From: Sphingobacteriales bacterium 44-15
Lineage (GTDB): Bacteria > Bacteroidota > Bacteroidia > Chitinophagales > Chitinophagaceae
Assembly (NCBI GenBank): GCA_001899685.1
Contig: MKWG01000013.1
Location: 75,638 to 139,637 of the forward strand
Direction of reading: 5' to 3'
Length of the DNA stretch: 64,000 nt
How positions within the stretch are numbered: the stretch's first letter is position 1; each line of letters opens with the position of its first letter. The position numbers and the translations under genes are program-made. Below the pieces are notes generated by a model. It ran no database searches. It was not told where the DNA came from and worked only from the letters and a program-made list of their open reading frames with translations. Below are positions 1-10,218 of this stretch, in pieces.

Positions 1-300
1 GCCGGAGAAAGCGGTAAGAAAACCGGTAGCTCCATACCGCTGTATATTGATCACTTTGTCATACCTGTTTTTCCTGATTTGCCGGAGAAGCTTCCACAAC
101 GATTTGTATTTGCCGTTTTTTTTATCCCATATCATTACTTCATGTATGAAAGGATGGGCTTTCAGCAGGTTTTCATTTCCTTTCCGCAACAGGAAATCTA
201 TTTGGGCTTCCGGGTAAAAGGCGTGCAATTTTTCTACCAGTGCTGTTGCCAGTACCACATCCCCGATAAAAGCTGTTTGTATGATAAGGAATTTTTGCAT
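1..300 (-). CDS. Glycosyltransferase family 9 / heptosyltransferase-like protein (N-terminal part, runs off window)
   Basis: Not in ORF track. Reverse complement reads MQKFLIIQTAFIGDVVLATALVEKLHAFYPEAQIDFLLRKGNENLLKAHPFIHEVMIWDKKNGKYKSLWKLLRQIRKNRYDKVINIQRYGATGFLTAFSG, a typical GT9 N-terminus. Confidence 0.85.
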   Translation of the reverse strand, partial: MQKFLIIQTAFIGDVVLATALVEKLHAFYPEAQIDFLLRKGNENLLKAHPFIHEVMIWDKKNGKYKSLWKLLRQIRKNRYDKVINIQRYGATGFLTAFSG

Positions 301-350
301 AATGATCCGGTAACAAGTTAAACTTTCTGTAATACAGTTCATTGAAGCGT

Positions 351-454
351 GGGCGCATTTCAAATTTTCGCTGCATATCTTTCCCTAACCCCTGCAATCC
401 CCTCGCCGCGCAGCGGCGAGGGGAGAAAATGATGCGAAAATTTGGAATACGCCC
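351..454. repeat. Nested inverted-repeat element (palindromic intergenic unit)
   Basis: Outer arms GGGCGCATTTCAAATTTTCGC (351-371) / GCGAAAATTTGGAATACGCCC (434-454), 19/21 matched; inner perfect 11-bp stem CCCCTCGCCGC-GCA-GCGGCGAGGGG (399-423). Confidence 0.85.
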
Positions 455-470
455 CTTGAACGCCACAGCA

Positions 471-1040
471 TTATCCGCGCAGCATTTTAACCGTTCCGTC
501 GTTATTCCACAGGACCACTGCAGACGGCTGATGTATAGTAGTATCCTCCCGGCGATAGCGCACTACGTAGTCTGCTTTGCTGATGATCTCTTCAGATATT
601 TCGGAAAATACTGCCGGTGCGGGTTGGCCAGATACATTAGCGGAGGTGGATACAAGAGGTTTGCGAAAACGTTTTATAAGATGTCTGCAAAATTCATCCT
701 GCACCAGCCTTATGCCAATGCTGCCGTCTGCTGCTATGAGGTTATCAGCCATGCCTATTGCGCCATGATAGATCACCGTAGTTGGCCGGGATGTTTGCTG
801 CAGGTAGTCAAAAACGCGCAGATCGGGTTGTGCCACATACCGGATGATATCTCTTTCTTCGGCCAGCAGAACGATCAACGCTTTTGATTCCAGTCTCTGC
901 TTGATAGCATATATTTTTTGTACCGCTTCAGCATTGGTAGCATCGCAACCTAGTCCCCATACTGTGTCGGTAGGGTACAATATCACCCCCCCCGCCCTGA
1001 GCACACGAAGGCATTCCTCCACATCTTCTGAAAAATTCAT
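471..1040 (-). CDS. L-threonylcarbamoyladenylate synthase (YrdC/Sua5/TsaC family)
   Basis: GGVILYPTDTVWGLGCDATN and KPLVSTSANVSGQPAP motifs. Confidence 0.93.
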   Translation of the reverse strand: MNFSEDVEECLRVLRAGGVILYPTDTVWGLGCDATNAEAVQKIYAIKQRLESKALIVLLAEERDIIRYVAQPDLRVFDYLQQTSRPTTVIYHGAIGMADNLIAADGSIGIRLVQDEFCRHLIKRFRKPLVSTSANVSGQPAPAVFSEISEEIISKADYVVRYRREDTTIHQPSAVVLWNNDGTVKMLRG

Positions 1041-1106
1041 GCTGCAAAAATAGTGATGCGTGGCATAAGCAAACTGATTATGTTTGCAGAAATAATTGTT
1101 TAAGCA

Positions 1107-1919
1107 ATGGACTTACAAAATTTGATTGCAGAAGCCTGGGCAAACAGGGAACTGCTAAAGGAAGAAGAATATAAAGAGGCTGTAAAATCAGTTATTGAAG
1201 ATATTGATAAGGGGCGCCTTCGTACCGCAGCCCCCACGGAAAACGGGTGGGTGGTGAATGAATGGGTAAAGCAGGCTATCCTGCTGTATTTTGGCATACA
1301 AACCATGCAAACCTGGAGCGTAGGCCCGATGGAGTTTAATGATAAAATGATTTTGAAAAGCGGGTACCGGGATCTTGGGGTAAGAGTGGTGCCGCACGCT
1401 ATTGCCCGCTATGGCGCGTATATATCTAAAAATGTGGTGCTGATGCCGAGCTATGTAAATATCGGCGCTTATGTAGATGAAGGTACAATGGTAGATACCT
1501 GGGCTACTGTAGGAAGCTGCGCCCAGATAGGGAAAAACGTGCACCTCAGCGGCGGAGTAGGTATCGGCGGCGTGCTGGAGCCTTTGCAGGCAAGCCCTGT
1601 GATCATTGAGGATGGCTGTTTTATCGGCAGCCGCTGTATAGTGGTAGAAGGGGTGATAGTGGAAAAAGAAGCTGTGCTGGGAGCAAATGTAGTGCTTACC
1701 AAAAGCACCAAGATCATTGATGTGAGCGGGCAGGAACCGGTGGAGTACAAAGGAAGAATACCCTCGCGCAGCGTGGTTATTCCCGGCACTTATAATAAAA
1801 AATTCCCTGCCGGGGAATATGGGGTGAGCTGCGCGCTGATCATAGGCCAGCGTAAAGCCAGTACCGACCTTAAGACAAGCCTCAATGATGCCCTGCGAGA
1901 TTTTGCGGTGAGCATATAA
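1107..1919 (+). CDS. dapD: 2,3,4,5-tetrahydropyridine-2,6-dicarboxylate N-succinyltransferase
   Basis: Left-handed beta-helix hexapeptide repeats, GGVGIGGVLEPLQASPVIIEDGCFIGSRC. Confidence 0.95.
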   Translation: MDLQNLIAEAWANRELLKEEEYKEAVKSVIEDIDKGRLRTAAPTENGWVVNEWVKQAILLYFGIQTMQTWSVGPMEFNDKMILKSGYRDLGVRVVPHAIARYGAYISKNVVLMPSYVNIGAYVDEGTMVDTWATVGSCAQIGKNVHLSGGVGIGGVLEPLQASPVIIEDGCFIGSRCIVVEGVIVEKEAVLGANVVLTKSTKIIDVSGQEPVEYKGRIPSRSVVIPGTYNKKFPAGEYGVSCALIIGQRKASTDLKTSLNDALRDFAVSI

Positions 1920-2006
1920 GGGATAATTTTTATCCGGGGAGAAATTTAGATCAGAAATAATTATTCCCCTTATATTTGCACCCCGCATTGAAAACCGGAT
2001 GCGCAT

Positions 2007-2088
2007 GCCCGGGTGGCGAAATTGGTAGACGCACCGTCTTCAGGTGGCGGCGCCGCGAGGTGTGCTGGTTCGAATCCAGTCCCGGGCA
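2007..2088 (+). tRNA. tRNA-Leu (anticodon CAG)
   Basis: GCCCGGG...CCCGGGC acceptor stem, long variable arm, GGTTCGAATCC T-loop; anticodon stem CCGTC/GGCGG around loop TTCAGGT. Confidence 0.93.
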
Positions 2089-2095
2089 CTTAGGA

Positions 2096-2125
2096 GGGCA
2101 ATGTTTTAAAGCATTGCCCTTTTTT
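2096..2125 (+). terminator. Rho-independent terminator after tRNA-Leu
   Basis: GGGCAATG-TTTTAAAG-CATTGCCC stem followed by TTTTTT. Confidence 0.9.
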
Positions 2126-2286
2126 ATTTATATCTCCTGAAATCTGCCCCCACTCTATATTTTATTGCAAAATAGCATTGAATTAGCCCACGGAAAGTCC
2201 GCTTCGTCATTCACTGTGAATACTTTAAATGTCGATTCTTAACCTGTTTTTCAGCATAACAAACTTTTGTTACATCCGATATAAGA

Positions 2287-3162
2287 TCAATTATTCAGGG
2301 ACTTATTTCTAGAAATAAGCGATTGCAGAATAACGGAAGCTGCTACAAAGAACAGTCCCACGTAAAAAGACAGGTTTACCTGTCTGCCTTCGTCGAAAAA
2401 AAGAAATGCAATGATAATTGCATAGATTGGTTCCAGGTTGAAGGTAAGGTTGACTGTAAAAGCTGGTATCCGCTTTAAGGATTCTGCAAACAAAATATAT
2501 AAGCCCACAGTACAGAATAAAGATAAGAGCAGCAGGTATATCGTATCGTTCAGTCCCGGAATAAGCTTTTCCACCGGAAAATAATAAAGATATAAAGGCA
2601 TCAAAAGTCCGAGACCTGCCGTTCCTCCGATCATTTGATAGTAGTTGATCAGCTTACTGTCATAAGTATTGACGAGGCGCTCATTATAAATGGTGTAAAG
2701 CGCTGCAAAGGCAGCCGAAATCACTCCCAGTGTTATGCCTGACTGGTAAGAGGCATCAAAATGGAAGATCAGCGCAATGCCGAGCAATGTAAGCGTGCTT
2801 AATAAGAGTTCCGATAGGGCAAACTTTTTTTTATTAATGACCGGTTCAAAAATCGCGGTAAAGAAACTGGTCAGGCTGTAGCAAACGACACCAATGGAAA
2901 TATTTGAATATTTGATGCTCCCATAAAAGAATACCCAGTGTGTTGTGATCAGCATTCCGGTTTTTGCAATACCGGCTTTTTCCGTCAGCGTTATGGCGGT
3001 GCTGATCTTAAAGAGCCTTACAATGAAAAACAGCCAGATAAACGAGAAAAATACCCTGTACCAGACTAAAAGCCCCTCATTGAGAGTGATGAGCTTGCCA
3101 AAAATGCCTGTGAAGCCGGCAAGGACGACTGCTATATGGAGCAATACGTATGATCTTTTCAT
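2287..3162 (-). CDS. EamA/DMT-family transporter
   Basis: Ten predicted hydrophobic segments, two EamA-like halves (NLTFNLEPIYAIIIAFLFFDE). Confidence 0.88.
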   Translation of the reverse strand: MKRSYVLLHIAVVLAGFTGIFGKLITLNEGLLVWYRVFFSFIWLFFIVRLFKISTAITLTEKAGIAKTGMLITTHWVFFYGSIKYSNISIGVVCYSLTSFFTAIFEPVINKKKFALSELLLSTLTLLGIALIFHFDASYQSGITLGVISAAFAALYTIYNERLVNTYDSKLINYYQMIGGTAGLGLLMPLYLYYFPVEKLIPGLNDTIYLLLLSLFCTVGLYILFAESLKRIPAFTVNLTFNLEPIYAIIIAFLFFDEGRQVNLSFYVGLFFVAASVILQSLISRNKSLNN

Positions 3163-3231
3163 AAAAGCGGGAAGTTATACAGGTTTTGCTATAACTTCCG
3201 CTCTTACCAATAAAATTATATAACCTCCTTA

Positions 3232-4581
3232 ATGAATATAATGAAAGTTGTTAAGCTTTTGCTGATTGCTATATTGTTTGTTTCTTCATCCGGGTATGCT
3301 CAGCATATTGAACAACGATCAGTTATCCCGCAGGAAGATTTTTTGTTCCTTGAAAATATAACTAAAGATGTACTGGAGGCTTCCCGTATATACCCCGGAC
3401 AGTTTGTTTCAAAAGAATCCGGTTCCAATAAAACAGGCGGAACTTTGATCAGACCCGGCGGAAGAAATGCTTATCCGGCCTTTTGGATAAGGGATTATGC
3501 TATGTCTCTTGAAACAGGATTGGTATCTGAAGAAGAGCAGAGGCACATGCTGCTGCTTACAGCGTCTACCCAGTGTGACCAGTCACGGATGACAAAGGGC
3601 GGGAGCCTGATCCCGTTTGGCGCTGTTGCCGATCATATCCGTATTGACGATGGTAAGCCAATCTACTTTCCAGGCACATACGATTATGAGCAACAGGGAA
3701 TACCTCAATGGGGATCATTGCCGCCATTTTGCGATCAGTTTTATTTTATTCACATGGCCTATTGCTATGTAAAACAAACACGTGATCCTAAAATACTATT
3801 GAAAGAAATAAATGGCATACGATTAATTGACAGACTGAAAACAGCCTTTCATGTTCCGCCTTCAAACGATAGCAATCATATTGTATATACTACTGAAGCT
3901 ATGCGAGGCGTTGATTTTGGCTTCAGAGATGCCCAAACTATCACCGGTGATCTTTGTTTTGTATCTGTTTTAAAATATAATGCTGCTCATGAACTGGCTG
4001 CCTTGCTGCAGATGCTTAAAAGCAACAATGCAAACCAATATCTCTGCATAGCGGAAAAGATCAAACAAAGCATATCCGGTATTTTCATGGATGAAAGAGG
4101 GATGTTACTTGCTTCTACAGGTAAAAGCAGGCAGCCGGATGTATGGGCAACTGCGTTTGCTGTTTACTCAGGGATACTTGAAGGCAATGAGCTTAAAAAA
4201 GCATGTAAGGTGCTCGCCGGCGCTTACAAGGCCGGCACATTAAGTTATGAGGGTAATATCAGGCACCTTCTTACAACAGATGATTTTAATGACAAAACCG
4301 CCTGGGAAATTTCTCTTTCTGCTAAAAATACCTATCAAAACGGAGCTTACTGGGGCACACCTCTCGGTTGGGTTTGTTATGCGATCAACCTGGAAGATAC
4401 TTATTCTGCATCCCAACTTGCAGAGGAATATATTAATGAGCTAAGAGAGAACGACTTTAGGAAAGGTGATGCATTTGGCGCACCGTATGAATGTTTTAAT
4501 AAATCTGGCTACAATCAAAATCCTGTATACCTGACTTCTGTTGCATGCCCGCTGATCGCTTTCAGAAAGCTGGTCAGGTAA
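3232..4581 (+). CDS. Secreted six-hairpin glycosidase-like protein
   Basis: Signal peptide; GRNAYPAFWIRDYAMSLETG and NGAYWGTPLGW motifs typical of alpha/alpha barrel glycosidases. Confidence 0.6.
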   Translation: MNIMKVVKLLLIAILFVSSSGYAQHIEQRSVIPQEDFLFLENITKDVLEASRIYPGQFVSKESGSNKTGGTLIRPGGRNAYPAFWIRDYAMSLETGLVSEEEQRHMLLLTASTQCDQSRMTKGGSLIPFGAVADHIRIDDGKPIYFPGTYDYEQQGIPQWGSLPPFCDQFYFIHMAYCYVKQTRDPKILLKEINGIRLIDRLKTAFHVPPSNDSNHIVYTTEAMRGVDFGFRDAQTITGDLCFVSVLKYNAAHELAALLQMLKSNNANQYLCIAEKIKQSISGIFMDERGMLLASTGKSRQPDVWATAFAVYSGILEGNELKKACKVLAGAYKAGTLSYEGNIRHLLTTDDFNDKTAWEISLSAKNTYQNGAYWGTPLGWVCYAINLEDTYSASQLAEEYINELRENDFRKGDAFGAPYECFNKSGYNQNPVYLTSVACPLIAFRKLVR

Positions 4582-4765
4582 GATTGCATGTTGTCTTTTC
4601 GCAGTTCAAATTTTCAGCCTGTTATGGGAAGTATGATTGAGATTAACTATTCTCCGTAATCAGATACCTTTCGATTCGGCAAAAATTGCAGGTGAGCCTT
4701 ATGTTTTTTCGGTAAAGTTTTGAGTATTTTTACCCTTTTGAACTCATTTTACTTAAACCGACTTG

Positions 4766-7216
4766 ATGAAATTTTTATCTTCCCATGTTGTTGTATGTAA
4801 AGAAAAACTATACTGTACTGCCGTCGCTTTTCTATTGCTCATCTCTGTTTTGCACACATTTGCCCAAAAAAATAATTTCTGTACTGTCACGGGAAAGCTG
4901 GTGGATGCCGAGCATAATACAGCGCTGGGATTTGCTACGGTAAGCTTATTTGCCACCGGGGACAGTGTTGCTGTCAGCACCATTAATACTGCGGAGGACG
5001 GAAGTTTTTCGATCAGTGCATCTCCCGGCAGCTACCGGGTTGAAATTGATTTCATCGGGTATGAATCCTACCGGTCGTCCCTCCTCCAGCTTTCGACAGG
5101 CCACCCGCTTCATAAGCTGGGAACGATCAAACTGAAAGCCTCTACCAAAACACTTGATGAAGTATTGGTGCGTGCTGAAAAAAGCAGCATGACATTATCT
5201 CTTGATAAAAGGATATTCAACGTTGGAAAAGATCTTGCTAATGCAGGAGGAAATGCAGCAGATATATTGAGCAATATTCCTTCGGTAGCTGTGGATGCTG
5301 ATGGCAATGTGAGCCTGCGGGGCAGCAGTGTCCGTATTTTGATTGATGGCAAGCCTTCCGGTCTGGTCAGCATTAAAGGCGGTGCAGGTCTTCAGCAGTT
5401 GCAGGGCAGCATGGTAGACCGGGTGGAGATCATCACCAACCCTTCTGCACGCTATGAAGCCGAAGGGATGGGCGGTATTATCAATATTGTTCTGAAAAAA
5501 GAAAAAAGAGAAGGCTTTAACGGGTCTTTTGATCTTATTGCAGGATATCCTGAAAATTTTGGCGTGGCTGCCAATGTTAATTACCGGAAGAAAAACCTGA
5601 ACTTCTTTATTAACTATACCACTTCTTATCGTAATGCGCCCGGAAAGAACAGCCAGTACCAGGAGTTTTACAGGAATGATACCACATTCATCAGCACCAA
5701 AGATATGGAGCATCATTTAAAGGGACTTTACAATACGGCGAGGGCAGGTCTGGATTATTATTTTGACGACAGGAATATTCTCACCGCAGCCTATACCTAC
5801 CGTATCAGCAAAGGAAAACGCTATTCGGATATCGTATATCATGATTATCTCAATTCCCTGAAAAACCCTGTTGATATCAGCTACCGCACCCAGGATGAGA
5901 CTGAAACAGAGCCTAATTCAGAATATGCGCTGACCTATAAGCGCAATTTCAAGAGGGAAGGGCAGGAACTGACAGCCGATGTAAGGTATCTCGACAACTG
6001 GGAGGATTCGGACCAGTTCTTTGGTGAGGATATCTATAACCCGGATGGCAGCCATTCCGGCATTCCTTACCTCCTGCAGCGGGCTGTAAATTATGAGACC
6101 GAAAAGCAATACCTGGTGCAGGTGGATTATGTGCATCCCTTTGGTGAAAAGGCAAAGTTTGAGACCGGTCTGAGAAGCAGCTTCAGGGATATGACCAATA
6201 ATTATACCGTCACCCAGCAAAACGAAGATGAGAGCTGGTTTGAAGTGCCCGGGCTTACCAATGATTTTGTATATAATGAAAAGATCAGTGCCCTGTATGC
6301 CATAATGAGCAATAAAGTGAAGAAGTTTTCCTACCAGGCGGGACTGCGTGCTGAGCTGACCGATGTTACCACCACGCTTAAGCAGACCAATGAAGTAAAT
6401 CCCAGGAAGTATACTAATCTTTTCCCCAGTGTGCATGTTACTTACGACCTGCCCAAAGGGCATGCTGTGCAGGTAAGCTATAGCAGGCGTATACGCAGAC
6501 CTGCCTATAACGATCTAAGTCCCTTTATGACCTATAGCGACAACCGCAATTACTGGAGCGGCAATCCCGATCTCAACCCGGAGTTCACCAATTCATTCGA
6601 AGCGGGGCATATCAAATACCTGAGTGGCGCTTCTATAAGCACTTCTTTTTATTACAGGTATACCAAAGGCAAGATAATGCAGGTGCGCAAAGTGGATGCA
6701 TCCGGTAATTCCGTAACGCTTCCTCAAAACCTGGCTACCGAAAATTCGTTTGGCGCAGAGCTTACAGGCTCTTATTCCCCCTGGCAGTGGTGGAAGATGG
6801 ACGGAAGCTTTAACTTCTTCCGCGCTATTACGGATGGCAGTAATCTTGATGAATCTTTTAAAAGCGATACTTATAGCTGGTTGTTCCGTTTTCTTTCGCG
6901 GATCACTGTATGGAAGAATACGGACATACAGTTGCGCGGCAACTATGAAGCGCCGCAAAAAACGCCGCAGGGCAGAAGAAAATCCCTTGCCACCATGGAC
7001 TTTGCGGTAAGCAAGGATATACTGAAAAACAATGCTACTATTACGCTCAATGTGGTGGACATTTTTAATTCAAGGAAATACCGCTCCGTTATAGAGGGAG
7101 ATGATTTCTATATTGTAACCAACTCGCAGGGAAGGATGCGCCAGGCAAATCTTACGTTCAATTACCGTTTGAGGCAGGCGAAGAAGAAGGAAAAAGTGTC
7201 GCTTGAAGGGGAGTAG
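4766..7216 (+). CDS. TonB-dependent receptor, carboxypeptidase-regulatory-like domain plus outer membrane beta-barrel
   Basis: CarboxypepD_reg-like N-terminus, NIPSVAVDADGNVSLRGSSVRILIDGKPSG plug, SYSRRIRRPAYNDLSPF barrel; ORF track 4763..7216. Confidence 0.9.
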   Translation: MKFLSSHVVVCKEKLYCTAVAFLLLISVLHTFAQKNNFCTVTGKLVDAEHNTALGFATVSLFATGDSVAVSTINTAEDGSFSISASPGSYRVEIDFIGYESYRSSLLQLSTGHPLHKLGTIKLKASTKTLDEVLVRAEKSSMTLSLDKRIFNVGKDLANAGGNAADILSNIPSVAVDADGNVSLRGSSVRILIDGKPSGLVSIKGGAGLQQLQGSMVDRVEIITNPSARYEAEGMGGIINIVLKKEKREGFNGSFDLIAGYPENFGVAANVNYRKKNLNFFINYTTSYRNAPGKNSQYQEFYRNDTTFISTKDMEHHLKGLYNTARAGLDYYFDDRNILTAAYTYRISKGKRYSDIVYHDYLNSLKNPVDISYRTQDETETEPNSEYALTYKRNFKREGQELTADVRYLDNWEDSDQFFGEDIYNPDGSHSGIPYLLQRAVNYETEKQYLVQVDYVHPFGEKAKFETGLRSSFRDMTNNYTVTQQNEDESWFEVPGLTNDFVYNEKISALYAIMSNKVKKFSYQAGLRAELTDVTTTLKQTNEVNPRKYTNLFPSVHVTYDLPKGHAVQVSYSRRIRRPAYNDLSPFMTYSDNRNYWSGNPDLNPEFTNSFEAGHIKYLSGASISTSFYYRYTKGKIMQVRKVDASGNSVTLPQNLATENSFGAELTGSYSPWQWWKMDGSFNFFRAITDGSNLDESFKSDTYSWLFRFLSRITVWKNTDIQLRGNYEAPQKTPQGRRKSLATMDFAVSKDILKNNATITLNVVDIFNSRKYRSVIEGDDFYIVTNSQGRMRQANLTFNYRLRQAKKKEKVSLEGE

Positions 7217-7220
7217 GGGA

Positions 7221-7430
7221 GCGGGTTACGGGTTTCAAGTTTCTGGTTACAGGTTTCAGGCTTCACAAGTTGTAACTTACTTCTTACCACTTACGCTCAA
7301 CAAGAGCTGTAAACCCAGTTGTATTTTGTTGAACGATTCTATGATAGATAAAAAGTGGTAAGTGGTAAGTCGTAAGTGGTGTAAAACGCTACCGGTGAGA
7401 GGCGCAACCTGAAACTTGAAACCTGCCACT
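7221..7430. repeat. Heptad-periodic nested inverted repeat between convergent genes
   Basis: ggtttcaagtttctggttacaggtttcagg...cttaccacttacg / cgtaagtgg, ggtaagtggtaag...cctgaaacttgaaacc. Confidence 0.75.
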
Positions 7431-7436
7431 TCCTCA

Positions 7437-7679
7437 CTATTTCCCACCGCCATTATCATAATAATAAGTCAGCGCTCCGCTGGGGCATTTTTTTACCTGT
7501 GCTTCTATTTCAGCAGAAGAGGCTTCCGTTGGTTTTATCCAGGGACGTTCTTTGGAGTTAAAGACGGCTGGCAGGCCGGTTGCCTGTTTCCAGCAGATAG
7601 TGGAATGAATGCATACTGATGGCTGCCATACTATAGTTATTTCTCTGTTTGTATATTTTGGGGTGATATTTTTCTCCAT
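7437..7679 (-). CDS. (4Fe-4S) mono-cluster domain protein (YjdI/Fer4_19-like)
   Basis: WQPSVCIHSTICWKQATGLPAVF...KKCPSGALTYYYDN. Confidence 0.85.
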   Translation of the reverse strand: MEKNITPKYTNREITIVWQPSVCIHSTICWKQATGLPAVFNSKERPWIKPTEASSAEIEAQVKKCPSGALTYYYDNGGGK

Positions 7680-7788
7680 CCTGCAATATTGTTGCTAAAA
7701 GGTACGAAAATTATCAGTATGATTTTCTTCAATTCTTCTTGGATATATATCAAATTTGCGGACAGTACTTAAAAAGAAAAATTATTTT

Positions 7789-8364
7789 ATGAAACAGTAT
7801 CTCTTCTCCCGTTTTTCCTTATTTATCCTCCTGTTAGCGGGGATTATGACCATAGCTTATTCCTGCAAAAAAGATAATGGCTCAACAGGCGATGGCTCCG
7901 GCTATTACATGCGTTTCAAGATCAATGGTACGCTTGTGGAATATAAAGGACAGGTGGAAGGTACTTTTAATAAGGTTACTTCCTTACAGCACAATACTTC
8001 ACTGGCAGGACTAAAAGAGGCGCTTGTGGCCAATAAAAACAATATGACGCTCCTGCTTGCTACAGAGGATGACACCCAGACAGGGCTTTCTTATACGAGC
8101 TATACTACCAGCGCATCCGGCATGCAAAAGGCCAAGCTGGCTAATATTGTATATAAGGATGAAAGCGGAACCGATTATCTATCCTGGATGGAGGAATTTG
8201 CGACAGGCCTGCCTTCCGGTACAGAAACGAATGCGGTAATAAAAGTTACGGAGGCGGCTTCGGGCTATATTAAAGGTAATTTTTCCGGGGTAATGTATAA
8301 TGCTGATTATTCAAAGAAGCTGAATGTTACGGAGGGCGAGTTTTATGCCCGGCGGTTCAACTGA
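7789..8364 (+). CDS. Hypothetical lipoprotein
   Basis: Lipobox-like SCKK after signal peptide; start chosen at MKQYLFSRF within ORF 7756..8364. Confidence 0.6.
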   Translation: MKQYLFSRFSLFILLLAGIMTIAYSCKKDNGSTGDGSGYYMRFKINGTLVEYKGQVEGTFNKVTSLQHNTSLAGLKEALVANKNNMTLLLATEDDTQTGLSYTSYTTSASGMQKAKLANIVYKDESGTDYLSWMEEFATGLPSGTETNAVIKVTEAASGYIKGNFSGVMYNADYSKKLNVTEGEFYARRFN

Positions 8365-8453
8365 GCCGGTTAATAATAAATTGTCCTTACCTATTGCATT
8401 ACCTATTTGTTGTAATATTTTTGTACAATATTTTTTGTCAAAAAAAATCATTT

Positions 8454-9005
8454 ATGAAAAAGTTACTAATTGTTCCGGCTGCTTTATTCGTTTTAAGTTT
8501 TTCTGCCACTTCATTGCAGGCCCAGGATGGCAGCAGCTATAAGAGTGGGATAGGGTTGCGTGCAGGGGGAGGTTATTATGACATCATTGCCGCATCCTAT
8601 AAAACATTTATTACTGCTCCCGGGGCGCTGGAGCTTAACCTTGGTTTCAGACCGTATGCAAGTGTATACTCGAGCTACAACCAATTTAATCTTTCATTCT
8701 CGGCATCTTATCAGCATCATTTTCCAATAGGGAGTATTGAAGGATTTAAGTGGTTTGTTGGTGGCGGAGTAACAGCATTCAATACTTTTTCGAGCAATAA
8801 AGACTTTGCCGGTTTTGGATTGGGACTGTTCCCTACAGGAGGTGTTGATTACAAGTTTAATAATATCCCATTAAATGTCAGCGCTGATTTTCGTCCGACA
8901 TTTGCAATCGTGCGACCTGACTATTACGGATACAGTTATTTCAATACATACTCCCGGTTCTATGCAGGTAATATAGGCGCATCTGTGCGCTATACTTTTA
9001 GATAA
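8454..9005 (+). CDS. Outer membrane beta-barrel-like hypothetical protein
   Basis: MKKLLIVPAALFVLSFS signal peptide, alternating aromatic beta-strand pattern, C-terminal RYTFR. Confidence 0.65.
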   Translation: MKKLLIVPAALFVLSFSATSLQAQDGSSYKSGIGLRAGGGYYDIIAASYKTFITAPGALELNLGFRPYASVYSSYNQFNLSFSASYQHHFPIGSIEGFKWFVGGGVTAFNTFSSNKDFAGFGLGLFPTGGVDYKFNNIPLNVSADFRPTFAIVRPDYYGYSYFNTYSRFYAGNIGASVRYTFR

Positions 9006-9029
9006 TAGCAATAAAATAATAGACTGATA

Positions 9030-9063
9030 AAGGAGGGTTCATATTGAAGCCCTCCTTTTTTTA
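9030..9063 (+). terminator. Rho-independent terminator
   Basis: AAGGAGGG-TTCATATTGAAG-CCCTCCTT plus T-run. Confidence 0.88.
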
Positions 9064-9203
9064 TATCATAATTTCTGCTATTTTTTTTGTAAGAATTAAC
9101 ATTGGCTGTTTTTTAAAATTGGGATAATCTTGAACCCTGAAATGAACGCCGTAATAATAACCGGGAAACCCAACTAAACTGCAACTTTAAACCGACGATA
9201 TTT

Positions 9204-9761
9204 ATGCCGGAATGTATGTTTCACAATGATGCTGCCTGCTGGAGAGAATTAAAAGAAGGTAATCCCGATGCCCTGGGTTACCTGTACGACACCTATATAG
9301 ACAGGTTATTCAGCACTGCCATCAAAATGACTGATAACAGGGAGCTTGCCAAAGATGCCCTCCAGGAAGTATTTATTGAGATCTGGCATTACCGCAACAG
9401 CATAGGTGATGTCAATTATTCTTACAGCTATCTTGCCAAGGTGCTGAAAAGTATTATACTGAAGAAAATAAAAGCAAAAATTGTCATCAGTGCGCTTGCG
9501 GATAGCGACCAGCGTGCCGATGAAGAGAAAAATATAGAGGAAGCCCTTGTTTTATCCGATATTGCCCGGGAGCAGACCAGCATGCTCAATAATGCACTGT
9601 CCAATCTCACTTCCCGGCAAAAGCAGGTAGTAAAGCTGCGTTTTTTTGAAGGACTTACCTACGAACAGATCGCTGCAAAGCTGAGCATGAACTACCAGTC
9701 GGTCAATAATCTTGCATTTCGCGCTATGCTCAACCTGCGCAAGCAGATGAATTTGAGCTAG
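9204..9761 (+). CDS. ECF-type RNA polymerase sigma factor
   Basis: Sigma-70 region 2 (DALQEVFIEIW) and region 4 (LTSRQKQVVKLRFFEGLTYEQIAAKLSMNYQSVNNLAFRA). Confidence 0.92.
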   Translation: MPECMFHNDAACWRELKEGNPDALGYLYDTYIDRLFSTAIKMTDNRELAKDALQEVFIEIWHYRNSIGDVNYSYSYLAKVLKSIILKKIKAKIVISALADSDQRADEEKNIEEALVLSDIAREQTSMLNNALSNLTSRQKQVVKLRFFEGLTYEQIAAKLSMNYQSVNNLAFRAMLNLRKQMNLS

Positions 9762-9840
9762 CGCCAGACCAGGTACCCCTGATCCTTACAGTATAATAAA
9801 ACCTCTGTGGCAGTTTAGCCCGGGGGTTTTTGTTGTATGG

Positions 9841-9891
9841 GGGAGGGGCGAGACGCGAAAGGTGAGACGTGAACCTGCAACCTAAAACCTC
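9841..9891. repeat. Heptad-periodic intergenic tract
   Basis: gggcgag acgcgaa aggtgag acgtgaa cctgcaa cct. Confidence 0.5.
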
Positions 9892-10218
9892 TCTTGATAG
9901 CAATCATTATTATTTAAGCCAAACTTATAATAATTTAAGCTATCCTTTTTATAATAATTAACATTTGTTAGTTTGCGCATTTTGAATAAAATTGGGTTTT
10001 ATTTCATTAAACGATTGCGGCATTGTAAAGGGATTAATAAAATGACGGAGGTCATTATTAAATGTACGGAGTGGATATTAGAGTAACAGCTATTCGTTTT
10101 ATCTTATTTGTGTTAACCTTGCATGAAATTCACTAACATGAATACTTTTATTTAATTGATCGTGCATTTTTGTAATTAGAAAATAAATACCTCAAACATT
10201 AAATTAAACCCAAACCGT

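Noticed and set aside
342-887. 181-aa plus-strand ORF
   Set aside because: Antisense to the TsaC/Sua5-type gene and its N-terminus is the palindromic element; no protein-like features
1188-2006. 272-aa minus-strand ORF
   Set aside because: Antisense shadow of dapD; His/Tyr/Ile-rich artefact composition
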